Shown here in pieces: positions 35,067 to 45,639 of a stretch of DNA of 64,000 bases. The DNA lies in assembly GCF_029227915.1 (NCBI RefSeq), contig NC_079875.1, positions 31,751,501 through 31,815,500 of the forward strand, read 5' to 3'. The position numbers and the translations under genes were made by a program. The stretch's first letter is position 1. Each line of letters opens with the position of its first letter. The notes below the pieces were generated by a model. That model had not been told where the DNA came from. It made no database searches and saw only the letters and a list, made by a program, of their open reading frames with translations. The stretch comes from Hydractinia symbiolongicarpus. Lineage: Eukaryota > Cnidaria > Hydrozoa > Anthoathecata > Hydractiniidae.

Positions 35067-36542
35067 CTAAATAATCTCTATGTCAATATCATCGTCTTCG
35101 ATTTCGTCATCGTCCAATAAAAAAACTTCGTTTGCCGCCTCTTCTACATCGGAATCAGTTACGCTATGTGATGAAAAAGGGTTTGTTTCATCCTCGGCAT
35201 CCCGTAATACCTGCATTTGTGTTTTAAGCATTGTTTTGCCTGCTGCACAAGGTTGTGATTCTTTGAAACAATGAATATCGTCATCTTCAGAACCATCAAC
35301 TTTTATATTTAGTGCGCATGACTTAAATGATTGTTTAATGGTATCAGCTGATAAGGATGATCACGATTCTAGAATTCATTCAACAATACGTTTACGAGGT
35401 GGTGCCTTAAGATTGCCATCAACGGTTTCGTTGTGTATTCCCTCATCTGCAAGCCATTGATCGTATCTTTCTGTACACATCGCCTTAAATGGTTTATTCC
35501 ATGACACATCTGGTGCTTGAATGTACTTCGTGCATCCTCCGGGAATAATAACCTGATCAATGTTTGAAGACTTTAATGCTGCTGCAACACTACTTTCCAT
35601 ATGACACTCGTAGGAGTCCCACGCTAAAAATTGCTTACCGAAAGAGAAACTTCCCAAAACCTTCTTAGTATAGTCAAGAGTCAATTCAGTATTCATCCAG
35701 CCATTTGATGAAGAAGCTATTATACAGCGTGTTTTGAATTCGTCGTTTAGTGTTCTTGACTCACGTTTTGCGCCTTTAAATACGATATACGGTTTCAATC
35801 TTGTTCCATCCGCTTTTGCTGTTAAGCAGACAGATACTCGTGATTTTTCATGGCCAGTAGTTTTCATTGTAACAGTCTTGTCACCTTTTTTATGTACTGT
35901 TGTATCAGATACCATATCTGACCAAACGGGTGTTTCATCCATTGCTATGATGTTTGAAGGTGAATAATGATACTTAGAAGCATAACGTCGAGTGTGGAGT
36001 ATGTAAGACACAAGTTTATCGATCAACTTAGAAGGATCTTTTTGAGCGACAGAAGTTTTTCGTCTCAGAGATAGCCCATTTCGAAGCATAAACTTCTGCA
36101 ACCACCCTATACTTGCTACAAATGTGATGCTATTTTCTGAATCACTTTCTTTCGCTTTCTCATTATACACAAAAAGGGCTTTTTTCATGATCAGTTTTCT
36201 GGAAACTCGAAGTCCTTTATCTCGTCTATCGTAAATCCATTCAACAAGCACTTCTTCCATCTGCTGATCGAGAGGTTTGCGTCCAGCACCGTCTAATCGT
36301 TTCCTTATTGAACCGTGATCTTTCTTTCTTAAAGATTGTAATTCTTCTTTACACTTTGACCATTCTCTTATTCTCTTTCTATCAACGTTGAATTTTCTGC
36401 TTGCTGAACTTATGCTATTGAGTTCGGCGTAAGCTACTGCGTCAAGCTTAAACTTTAAGCTATAACTAGATACTTTTTTACCCTTATGAGAAATAGCGAC
36501 TTCGTTAGTTTCGTTTCCATCCGCCATATTTTCGTACCACAC
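35067..36542 (-). pseudogene. pogo/Tigger-like (DDE_1) transposase, longest copy
   Basis: Cut-and-paste transposase. Residues ~25-70 form a Brinker/pogo-type DNA-binding domain (SYSLKFKLDAVAYAE ... RKFNVDRKRIREW). A CENP-B-type helix-turn-helix follows (~95-165, including GWLQKFMLRNGLSLRRKT). The catalytic core has three acidic residues in IIAMDETPVW, LAWDSYECH and QAPDVSWNKPF. The frame from ATG 36542 is open to a TGA at ~35374-35376, after PPRKRIVE, where units 1 and 2 have TGG. A second TGA occurs a few codons later (after ILES) in all three units. The frame then stays open through SFKSCALNIKVDGSEDDDIH to an acidic tail ending DIDIEII and TAG 35067-35069. Both TGA codons lie where Trp is expected, so this is a late-stage broken gene of about 490 codons. 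Confidence 0.85.
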
Positions 36543-36606
36543 TTGACCTTGAAATTTTTCTTTATTTCCAAAGCTATCTTTATTTCACTTCGCAGATCTT
36601 TTTTAA

Positions 36607-36789
36607 ATGTCCTTCACCACAGAAGACAATTTCTGCAAGCTCCTCAACTATCTAACATTGTGTAAAGCCAATAAGATGGAGTGTTTTCATCGATGTTCAC
36701 AAAGATCAAAAGACAAAGGTGACAACTTAATAGTTGTTCCAAATGGTGTTTTTTGTTTCTTTTGTTATCAAAGCTGCAGTCACATCTAA
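36607..36789 (+). CDS. Small Cys-rich ORF, possible first exon of the HIRAN gene
   Basis: Sixty residues with an ATG (MSFTTEDNFCKLLNYL) located ~65 bp upstream of the transposase start on the opposite strand. It contains CKANKMECFHRC and FCFFCYQ. It overlaps the HIRAN ORF in another frame, so a short intron could join them, but I could not fix the splice sites. It may also be a chance frame. Confidence 0.35.
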   Translation: MSFTTEDNFCKLLNYLTLCKANKMECFHRCSQRSKDKGDNLIVVPNGVFCFFCYQSCSHI

Positions 36790-37328
36790 TTAAAGTGCCA
36801 ATTTACTATATTTCACTACTAGTCATAAAGATAGCTAACATAAAAGTTACGGCAAGAACAAACTCTTCTTTCTGCAATATATTTTACACTTTGGAATTTG
36901 AAACTGCTATCCGTGGTCATCATGTTTACCAGTCAAAATGGACGCCTGAAATAAACTTAAAATTGAAATGTGCAGTTGATACAAGAAATGAAGCTACAGA
37001 ATACGATGAAAATGCAATCGGCGTTTATTTATGGGGCAAAGAAGGAACAGTAGATGGGCTTGTTGGTCATCTTCCATTGGAGTTATCAAAACTCATAAAA
37101 CAATTTCTAAACGCAGACCATTATAACGTCGTGACAGCAACCGTGATTGGAAAGAGAAAAAGAGAAGTTGGGCTTGTCATCCCGGCAAAGTACAGTGCTA
37201 TGACAACACATAAAGAACTGATAACTTTTCTAAATGATGAACTATTGAAAAGAAAAAATAGATACGAACACTTTGCTATGAAATTTAACGCTGTAAATGA
37301 TTTTAAAAAGAAAGCTATTTTTGAGTAA
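36753..37328 (+). CDS. HIRAN-domain protein encoded in the transposon
   Basis: The HIRAN fold occupies ~residues 48-150: LEFETAIRGHHVYQSKWTP, then DENAIGVYLW, then VDGLVGHLPLELSKLIKQF, then NVVTATVIGKRKR. In HLTF-type proteins HIRAN binds the 3' end of single-stranded DNA; here the partner is unknown. The protein continues to KKKAIFE and stops 37328. The first ~45 residues of the open frame look non-coding, so the real start is probably a splice acceptor near 36870 or the upstream ORF. The gene lies inside the terminal repeats, divergent from the transposase, so it is likely an element gene. The domain is intact, and a diverged relic of the family lies at 23431-23640. Confidence 0.7.
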   Translation: MFLLLSKLQSHLIKVPIYYISLLVIKIANIKVTARTNSSFCNIFYTLEFETAIRGHHVYQSKWTPEINLKLKCAVDTRNEATEYDENAIGVYLWGKEGTVDGLVGHLPLELSKLIKQFLNADHYNVVTATVIGKRKREVGLVIPAKYSAMTTHKELITFLNDELLKRKNRYEHFAMKFNAVNDFKKKAIFE

Positions 37329-37512
37329 AACGTCTTTTTCCTATTTCCTAAATATTCAAATAAGCGCCCCCTTTGGCTCTAAAATTATATTCGAATAAGC
37401 GCCCATGGGCGCTTATTTGAGAGGGGCGTTTATTTAAAAATTCAACTTTTAGGGTGGGCGCTTATTCGATATGGGCGCTTATTCGAGAGTGGGCGCTAAA
37501 TCGAGCATTTAC

Positions 37513-38115
37513 GGTATGCAAAAAGTGGGGAAAAAATGATTTTTAATTTCTGTTTTTTTTTTGGTTTTCAATTTTTTCTTTTCTTTAAATATTTGATATT
37601 TACGAACTTTGAATTTCAAAATAAAAAAGTATTAGAAAATGAATTTGTATCAAAATTCTGATTTCTGATTTTCAATTAAATTTAAAATCAAATGGGCGTA
37701 ATTACAAAATGTGAATTACAAGATTTTTAATGATATGAAAATCAAAAATACATACATATCGAATAACATATTACCGTGATTTTACTTAAAATTATATGAT
37801 AACTATAAGCTTTTAAAAGGCATTGAATAACGGAGTGTCTCATAGCTCCTACGATGAAGAACTTTTAAAAGAGAATGCAAGCTATGGCAACAAAAGAGAT
37901 TATCAATAAACTGTTTTATTAAATATTTATAGCGTGTGTCATTTGTGGTAAGTTGATTGGGTATTGTGAAAAAAAAAGTTAGAATATTTCTGTTAAATAA
38001 TTTTAAAAATAATTCCAAGACAGATTTTACGTAAAGGGTAATATCTTACGACTTATATACTGAACAATCTCACTCAACATGAATAAAAAATATACTTATA
38101 ATATTTTACTTTTTA
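37513..38115. promoter_or_regulatory. AT-rich region upstream of the TRIM gene
   Basis: No coding content. A T-rich tract at 37548-37580 follows the transposon. A pyrimidine-rich stretch ending TTTTTAG at 38115 looks like a splice acceptor, so the TRIM gene may have an upstream 5'-UTR exon. No clear promoter was recognised. Confidence 0.35.
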
Positions 38116-38142
38116 GAAGAATTTCCAAATTTCTGAAATAAA

Positions 38143-41100
38143 ATGGCTTTATCAAAAGTTGAGCTTGCTGCGATGTTGGAATGCAAGATCTGTTTAGACA
38201 CCTATCATCAGCCTAAACAATTAAACTGCGGACACACTTATTGTCAAGATTGTCTAGATGGTATTTTAGTGTTTATGGAAGATGGGAGTGCTGAACTGTC
38301 TTGTCCAGTGAGGTGTACTGAAAAGACAACAATAACTCGGGAACAAACAACATCCTCGTTAGTAAAGGTGTTCACATTAACTGGCATTTTGGACAAAGTG
38401 TAAGTTAATCCTATGTACATAATACTGAAAAACGCTCATTTTGTACTTTTCTCAGTAATTGTAGGAATTTTTATTTTAGACAAACGCGCATGGAAATAAC
38501 ACAGACATAATTTTATGAAAATTTTTTTAGTTCCTAACATTTCAGTTCATTTGGATGTGAACAAAGAAAAAAAATTACAAAGCTGAAAGTACTTCATAAA
38601 AAAATAACAAACATAGGAAAATGGTATTTTAAAGCAGAAATTTTATACCAAATATTTATAATTTAACGTAAATAACAGGTGTTCAAAATATAAGAACGGC
38701 AACTCATGGTCGTCATAAAAAGTGTATAGCATATGTTAGGAAACTCATTATAATGGAATATGAGGATATATAATTTGGTTATATAGAGTGTTTTCAATAA
38801 AATAATTAATTTTACTTTATCCATAGTTCACCTGGTAAAAATGTTAAATCTTTATGTCAGCAAAGTAAAGAATGTAAGCAGATAATCAGCTATTCCTGTA
38901 CAACATGCAGTTTAAAGATCTGTGAAAAATGTCAAAATCTTCATTCTTGTTCCAACAAATCATATATCAATGTCATTTTTAATCAAAAATTGCAAGAACT
39001 CCAACCATTGTGTAAGCAACATGACTCACTTGCAAAATTTGTCTGTATTGATTGTGAAAATTTGTTAACATGTGCATATTGCACACACAGACAACATAAG
39101 AATCACAGAATAAAAATGATTGATGATTTTGGACTGGAAGCCAAAAAGTGGTTCCAAGCGTTTATCAGCTCATTCGATGAAACAAAAGTGGTGTTGGAAA
39201 AGTTAACAATGAAATACAGTGACGCTTTAACAAATTTAGAGAAAGAAAGGGAAGTATTTGTTCAAAAATTAAAAGAAAGAAAGTTAAAACGACTAGAAGA
39301 ATATCTCAAAATGTTAAATAAAGAAGAAGAAGATCTATTGCGGATATTCGATAAGAAATCTGAAGAATTTAAAGCAAAATTGACTTGTGAAGGTTTTGTC
39401 GACAATAAGAAAGTACAAGAATTTACAGATTACGTTAAAGCTTTTAATTTAAAATCTCATTTTGAGTTAGTTACAGAAAAGTTGGAAATTGAACGACAAC
39501 TTCGCAAGCTATCCTCGTTTCCAAGAACTATCCCAACATTCAATTCACACCTTCATCAAGTGAACAAAGCGGATATTTTGTCAAATCCGTTGGGCAAAAT
39601 GAAAATTTCAATTGATGACGTTACCACTGTTGATGTAGACGCCAATGAATGTTCTGTTTATAGAAACTTGATTGATGAAGATGAAACCCAACCCAACTAT
39701 TCCCAATTATCAACTGATCTAATGAACTTAGTTGAAAGTCTGAAAAGTGAGTTTTCATATTTATTGGTTGAAGTTTTAACATAAATTTAGTGAATTTTAA
39801 AAAATTTATTGTATTTTATAGAGTACGAGAAACCAAATGTAAATCCTCGTTCTGGAAAACAACAACAGAAGTAGGTATATTTTAAATCCTCTATGTGTTA
39901 CTTGTCATCGTCTCTACACATCACCATATTGATCAGAATAAGAATTTGTTGTCATTGAATTGTTTTAAATGATTGATATATCATTACAGCTGCTTCAATA
40001 TTTGTCGCATACAATAAAAATATTTCTACAGCCTGTTTGTTAAATGTTTGTACAGATTGATAAAGATTAAAAAATAGCAACAATATAATTGAACGGTGTT
40101 TTTATTTAGTGATGTAAAGCCAAAAAGGTTCCAGCTTGCTAAGAAGAGTTACTCTTTTGAAGGTATGAAGCTTTTTATGTGGTGGAGATAGGTTAATTTT
40201 TCTCGATACACAGTAATTGTGGTATTGCTAAAAGACTAACTAAAACAGGTTGTATATGTAATAACGAGAGCACAAGTATTACTCCAATACTATCAACTCC
40301 AAGTACTCATCAACTTTGAAAGTATTTTGTTGTTGCTGTGTACTGCGCATAGTACTGTTCTATTCTGTTCGCTAGGCTTTGGAAAAACTTTCTCACCAAA
40401 ACTTAAACTATTTTAAGATAAAACCAATATCCTGAAAGAGATTTTAGGCGAGAAAAACTGGGGCTAGTTCTCTTGCATTACGCAGAAATTTGACTATTTG
40501 TAGTTTTTAATGATTAGCAGTACTTTCAATCCCATTTGTAATCACTTGTAGTTTGCCGTAATACTATTATTCCAATTTTCACCACTCGTAACAAAATCCA
40601 TATTCTTTTTTTTCACTCTTTCTCACGCGCTCCATAAATATTCATACTCGCTAACCCAATCAAAGTCAGTTTTTGTACTTCCGTTTTTATCCTTAACAAC
40701 TAATCGTATCACTCATGACTTAAAAAAATAAAAAAAAAATTAAAAACTATTTGAGAATCCATATAAAACTCCCGCACTGGATAACTCTAACTAATGATAA
40801 TTTCTCACTAAACAATCCCCCTGCCCTTCTAGACAATGACTCCTGGCTAATTTCTACTGAATACATGCCCTACGAAGCGACTTCCACGCTTTTTTTACCA
40901 CAATAATTTTATAAGAACAGGAGCATTTTCTTTCTGGCAAATACGAATAACAAAAGAACAACTTTAGGTTCAAATCGTTGTTTCTAAAACTAAGAACAAC
41001 CTGATTTTCGTCGTCAAGTAAGAACAATCCAGCATAGAATTTCTCTTGATTCTCAATAACTTTCTCCCAGAACTTTTTTTCTTTAATAATTGTTTCCTGG

Positions 41101-42695
41101 ATAACCTAAAATGTAAGATCTAATATTTTGACAAATTAAGATCTCGTGTACTTCTTTGCTTGAAACAGCATAATGATGTTCTTTTTATTCACAAAAATAT
41201 ATGTAATATATAACGCGGTGGAAAGGTAAGAAAAGAAAGTTTAGGAAGTAAAGTAAAGGAAGCTTTTTTTGCGATGTTTAATAAGTCTTTCTTCAATTTT
41301 ATTATGTGCAAGAACCAACGTTGTGATTGACGAATTACAGTGAAATTGTGATTTGTTAGACTGATACTTGAGTAGAAGTTTCTAGTGAAACAAAGTTAAC
41401 AATAATTAGTCAGATTTTGGTGAAAAAAGAACTGTGAATAGCTTTTCAAGAATACTTTGACATCTTCAAAAAGTGATAGGGTACATACGCCATTTTTAGC
41501 ACATAAAAAAATTATGCACTAAAGATGGCGTAGGTCAAAATGTTTCTTTTTTAATTATGTCATTTTTCTTTTTTAGTTTAAAATTTGTAACTCGCACTTG
41601 ATCTGTTAAACTCGCAGTTTGAAATTTGTACACTGTTAGTTTGCACCTAATCAAAATCGAGGATAAAAACTAACAGCATTGTTCTTCTTTCAGAGGACTG
41701 TAAATAAAACAAATGCGTGCAAAAAATGGAAACATTGAACCAAAATGTCACCCAAGTCAACTGCGAACGCCTGCGGCAACTTTGTTTCCAGGGAATTTAC
41801 ATTAATAATAAAACAGAATATCAAATACGCACTTTAAATTTTTACACTTAATCGTATATCAGTTTAAAAAATGATGAGTTTAATTTTTATTATTTGCGAA
41901 AAATAACATAACCCAAAAAAATTATTAACAATTATGTTCTTAAAGTTTTAATTTTTAGACAATTGACTATATAAATGTTCTTAAAACTTGAGAGGTTAGA
42001 AATAGAGATTCCTATTGAAATTTTGCGCCGACTGGGAACTTCGGCCCTATTTCATTTAGCGCAATAATTTTTATTTAAAGTTAACACCCTTGTCATTTTT
42101 GTTTTCAATTATACCACATAACTTGTTTTTAGAACTTGAAAGAATCATTAAAAATGGCGATGTCAAGACATTTCAATCAATTCTTATTGATCATCCAAAT
42201 ATCGTTAAAATGAGAAGTGGTTATTATGAACCAACACTGTTGATTATAGCAGCATGGTACAATAAACCATCAATGGTGAAATGTTTGATTGATGCTGGTA
42301 GTGATGTGTATGCTGTGGATAAATGTAAATCGAATGCATATCACTACAGTGCACGTTATGGTCATCATGATGTTTTAAAAGTTTTAATTACTCATGACGT
42401 AACAAACATTAACAACGTAAACACTGACAATAACACACCATTACATTTTGCATCTTGTAATGGTCGTATTGATTGTGTGAAGTTGTTGTTGTCGATACCA
42501 CACATTGATGTCAATATACAAAACATTAAGAATAACACACCATTACATCTTGCATCTCGTGATGGTCATACTGATTGTGTGAAGTTGTTGTTGTCGATAC
42601 CACACATTGATGTCAATATACGAAACAAATGGAACAAAACTGCTTATGATGATACTCGTAATAACACTATCAAACGTTTATTACAAGAACATTAG
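38143..42695 (+). CDS. RING / B-box / coiled-coil / ankyrin (TRIM-ANK) protein, five exons
   Basis: Predicted E3 ubiquitin ligase. Exons: 38143-38399, 38827-39746, 39822-39870, 40110-40162, 42133-42695. All borders have GT and AG, phases join, and the coding length is 1842 nt (613 residues plus stop). An in-frame TGA lies 9 nt before the ATG. RING at residues ~14-58 (CKICLDTYHQPKQLNCGHTY, later CPVRC; the last Cys pair is spaced C-x3-C). Two B-box-type clusters follow: ~96-127 (CQQSKEC ... CEKCQNLHSC) and ~147-180 (CKQHDSLAKFVCIDC ... CTHRQHKNH). A Lys/Glu-rich coiled coil spans ~190-300. Short linker exons lead to four or five ankyrin repeats (~440-600). Ankyrins in place of the usual TRIM C-terminal domains would bind the target. 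The ~2-kb intron before exon 5 could hold alternative exons. Likely a cytosolic, possibly immune-related ligase; the role is inferred. Confidence 0.8.
42432..42650 (+). repeat. Two near-identical ankyrin-repeat units in the last exon
   Basis: Two ~102-bp units encode NTPLHFASCNGRIDCVKLLL / NTPLHLASRDGHTDCVKLLL, each followed by SIPHIDVNI. The DNA is nearly identical over GATTGTGTGAAGTTGTTG and beyond, pointing to recent duplication or gene conversion. Confidence 0.85.
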
Positions 42696-43302
42696 AGAAA
42701 TTAAGAACATTTTCAGACAATTATATTTTTTAATTTACCTAAGCAAATTATTAAAGGCACATATCGTCTTTTTTATTAGAATTATAGGTTATAGTAGAAT
42801 AGATTTCTTATTTATTTCCTAAATATACGTTCACAAATTTTAAAACATGACTTCTTAAGAAGAAAATTGTATAATTCAACAAATACTAAAAATTTAGCTG
42901 GGATGTGTCATCTTTACTAACAGTGAGTAAGACACCTCAGTAGATTGACAAACAGGATGGTTTGCGGTTTGTATCAGAATTAACCCTTAGAAAAAACATT
43001 TCAAACAGAATTTGTTTTAAGAAACACCACTGGCTTTTTCTGGACTTATCGCCAAAAATTTAATTTAAACACCCTAGGTTTGCCGTTATGTGTTATATGT
43101 TTTGTTAAGTATTGTTTTATACATCCTCGGTGTATTATGTAGTTGTTGAAAATTATATTTAAAAAACTTTTTAGATAATTGTATCAATTTACGTTGATAA
43201 TGTCTTGTAGTAACAAGACGAAATATCCGTTAAAATAAAACAAAAAAAGATGTCATCATCAATCAAACTTCTCGTACTTATTTTTATTGTGAAGTCATAT
43301 GC
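42696..43302 (+). other. 3' flank of the TRIM-ANK gene
   Basis: AT-rich, no coding content. AATAAA occurs at 43234-43239 and could be a poly(A) signal. A small perfect hairpin (GTCTTGT-AGTA-ACAAGAC) sits at 43202-43219. The satellite array starts at about 43303. Confidence 0.5.
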
Positions 43303-43375
43303 CGAATTAATATATATGACACTCGTCATTTTGTAATACCTCGTTTATCAATTCCTAAATGATAATTATCTTGTA
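43303..43375 (-). repeat. Inverted partial monomer at the left edge of the array
   Basis: The first ~70 bp (ATATGACACTCGTC, CCTCGTTTATCAATT, ATAATTATCTTGTAT) read as the reverse complement of the monomer. The orientation switches near 43376-43390, so the array begins with a head-to-head junction. Confidence 0.8.
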
Positions 43376-45639
43376 TATTATATCGTCGGCAACCTCGTCT
43401 CAGGTTTTATATATTATAGCCGTAAAATTGATATACGAGGTATTTCAACGTGACGAGTGTTATGTATTTCGTATTTTTTGTATTGATACAAGATAATTGC
43501 ACTTTAGGGTTAACAACGTCTCAGGTTCTATATATTTTAGCTGTAAAATTGATAAACGAGGCATTTAAAAAAGAAGAGTGTTATATACTTGGTATTTTTC
43601 GTATTGATATTGATTCGTATTGATTCGTATTCGTATTCGTATCGACAACCACGTCTCAGGTTCTATATATTTTAGTCGTAAAAGTGATAAACGAGGCATT
43701 TCAAAGTGACGACTGTTATATATTTGCAATTTTTCGTATTGATACAAGATAATTGTCATTTAGGGACGACAACCTCGTCTCCGGTTCTATATACTTTAGC
43801 TGTAAAATTGATAAACGAGCCATTTAAATGAAACCCGTGTTATATATTCGCTATTTTTCGTATTGATACAAGATAATTGTACTTTAGGGTTGACAACCTC
43901 ATCTCAGGTTCTATATATTTTAGCTGTAAAATTGATAAACGAGGCATTTAAATGAAACACGTGTTATTTATTCGCTACTTTTCGTATTGATACAAGATAA
44001 TTGTCATTTACGGTCAACAACCTCGTCTCAGGTTCTATATATTTTAGTCGTAAAATTGATAAACGAGGCATTTAAAGAGACGAGAGTTATATATTTGCTA
44101 TTTTTCGTATTGATACAAGATAATTGTACTTTAGGGTTACCAGCGTCTCAGGTTCTATATATTTTACCCGTAAAATTGATAAACGAGGCATTTAAAAGAG
44201 ACGAGTGTCATGTACTTGCGATTTTACGTATTGATACAAGATAATTGTACTTTAGGGTCGACAACCTCGTCTCAGGTTCTATATACTTTAGTTATAAGAT
44301 TGATAAACGAGGCAGTTCAGAGTGACGAGTGTCATGTATTTGCAATTTTTCGTGTTGATACAGATAAATGTAATTTAGGGACGACAACCTCGTCTGAGGT
44401 TCTATATATTTTAACCGTAAAATTGATGAACGAGGCATTTCAAAGTGACGAGTGTTATACATTTGCGATTTTTCGTATTCATAAAAGATAATTGTCATTT
44501 AGGGTCGACAACCTCGTCTCAGGTTCTATATACTTTAGTTGTAAAATTGATAAACGAGGCATTTCAGAGTGACGAGTTTCATGTATTTGCGATTTTTCGT
44601 ATTGATCCAAGATGATTGTCAGTTAGGGTTAACAGCGTCTCCGGTTCCATATACTTTAGTCGTAAAATTGACAAACGAGGCATTTAAAGAGACGAGTATC
44701 ATATATTTGCTATTTTTGGTATTGATACAAGATAATTGTCATTTAGGTATTTAGGGTTGACAACCTCGAGTGAGGTTCTATATATTTTAACCGTAAAATT
44801 GATAAACGAGGCATTTCAAAGTGACGAGTGTTATATATTTGCTATTTTTCGTATTGATACAAGATAATTGTGCTTTAGGGTTGACAACCTCGTCTCAGGT
44901 TCTATATATTTTAGCTGTAAAATTGATAAACGAGCCATTTATATGAAACCCGTGTTATATATTCGCTATTTTTCGTATTGATACAAGATAATTGTACTTT
45001 AGGATTGACAACCTCGTCTCAAGTTCTATATATATTTGCCGTAAGATTGATAAACGAGGCATTTAAAAAATACGAGTGTCATGTATTTGCGATTTTTCGT
45101 ATTGATACAAAATAATTGTCATTTAGGCATTTAGGGTTGATAACCTCGTCTCAGGTTCTATATATTTTAGCCGTAAAATTGATAAACGAGGCATTTCAAA
45201 GTGACGAGTGTTATATATTTGCGATTTTTCGTATTCATAGAAGATAATTGTCATTTAGGGTCGACAACCACGTCTCAGGTTCTATATACTTTAGTTGTAA
45301 AATTGATAAACGAGACATTTCAGAGTGACGAGTTTCATGTATTTGCGATTTTTCTAGTTGATACAAGATAATGGTCAGTTAGGGACGACAACCTCGTTAA
45401 AAGTTCTATATATTTTTGTCGTAAAATTGATGAACGAGCCATTTAAATGAAACCCGTGTTATATATTCGCTATTTTTCGTATTGATACAAGATAATTGTA
45501 CTTTAGGGTTGACAACCTGGTCTCAGGTTCTATATATTTTAGCCGTAACATTGATAAACAAGGCATTTCAAAGTGACGAGAGTTATATATTTGCTATTTT
45601 TCGTATTGATACAAGATAATTGTACTTTAGGGACGACAA

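Larger units (their letters stand above)
31326..36438. repeat. Tandem triplication, unit 1704 bp
   Basis: Units run 31326-33029, 33030-34733 and 34734 to about 36437. Each contains ~110 bp of host flank, the left terminal repeat of the pogo element and most of the transposase gene. Units 1 and 2 end inside the transposase N-terminus at a junction with extra CTTACTTACTTATGCT. Unit 3 runs on into the intact N-terminus. The units are almost identical; I saw one difference (CCATTC in units 1 and 2, TCATTC in unit 3, near 35376). An assembly error or a very recent duplication would both explain this. Confidence 0.95.
31436..37512. mobile_element. pogo/Tigger-like DNA transposon with HIRAN partner ORF
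   Basis: Termini are 22-bp perfect inverted repeats: 31436-31457 on the left (repeated at 33140-33161 and 34844-34865 by the triplication) and 37491-37512 on the right, beginning GTAAATGCTCG. The right end is followed by GGTA and the left preceded by TA, compatible with a TA target duplication. A subterminal word (TTTAAAAATTCAACTTTT, then GGGCGCTTATTCGA) occurs near both ends in direct orientation, with many GGGCGCTTATT motifs that could bind the transposase. The shortest complete element, 34844-37512, is ~2.67 kb. It carries a minus-strand transposase and a plus-strand HIRAN ORF, divergently arranged. Confidence 0.85.

Noticed and set aside
31672-35274. Ser-rich plus-strand frames (MSISSSS...), three copies
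   Set aside because: Antisense of the transposase acidic tail.
37803-38018. Minus-strand 71-residue frame before the TRIM gene
   Set aside because: AT-rich, no motif, no splice or promoter support.
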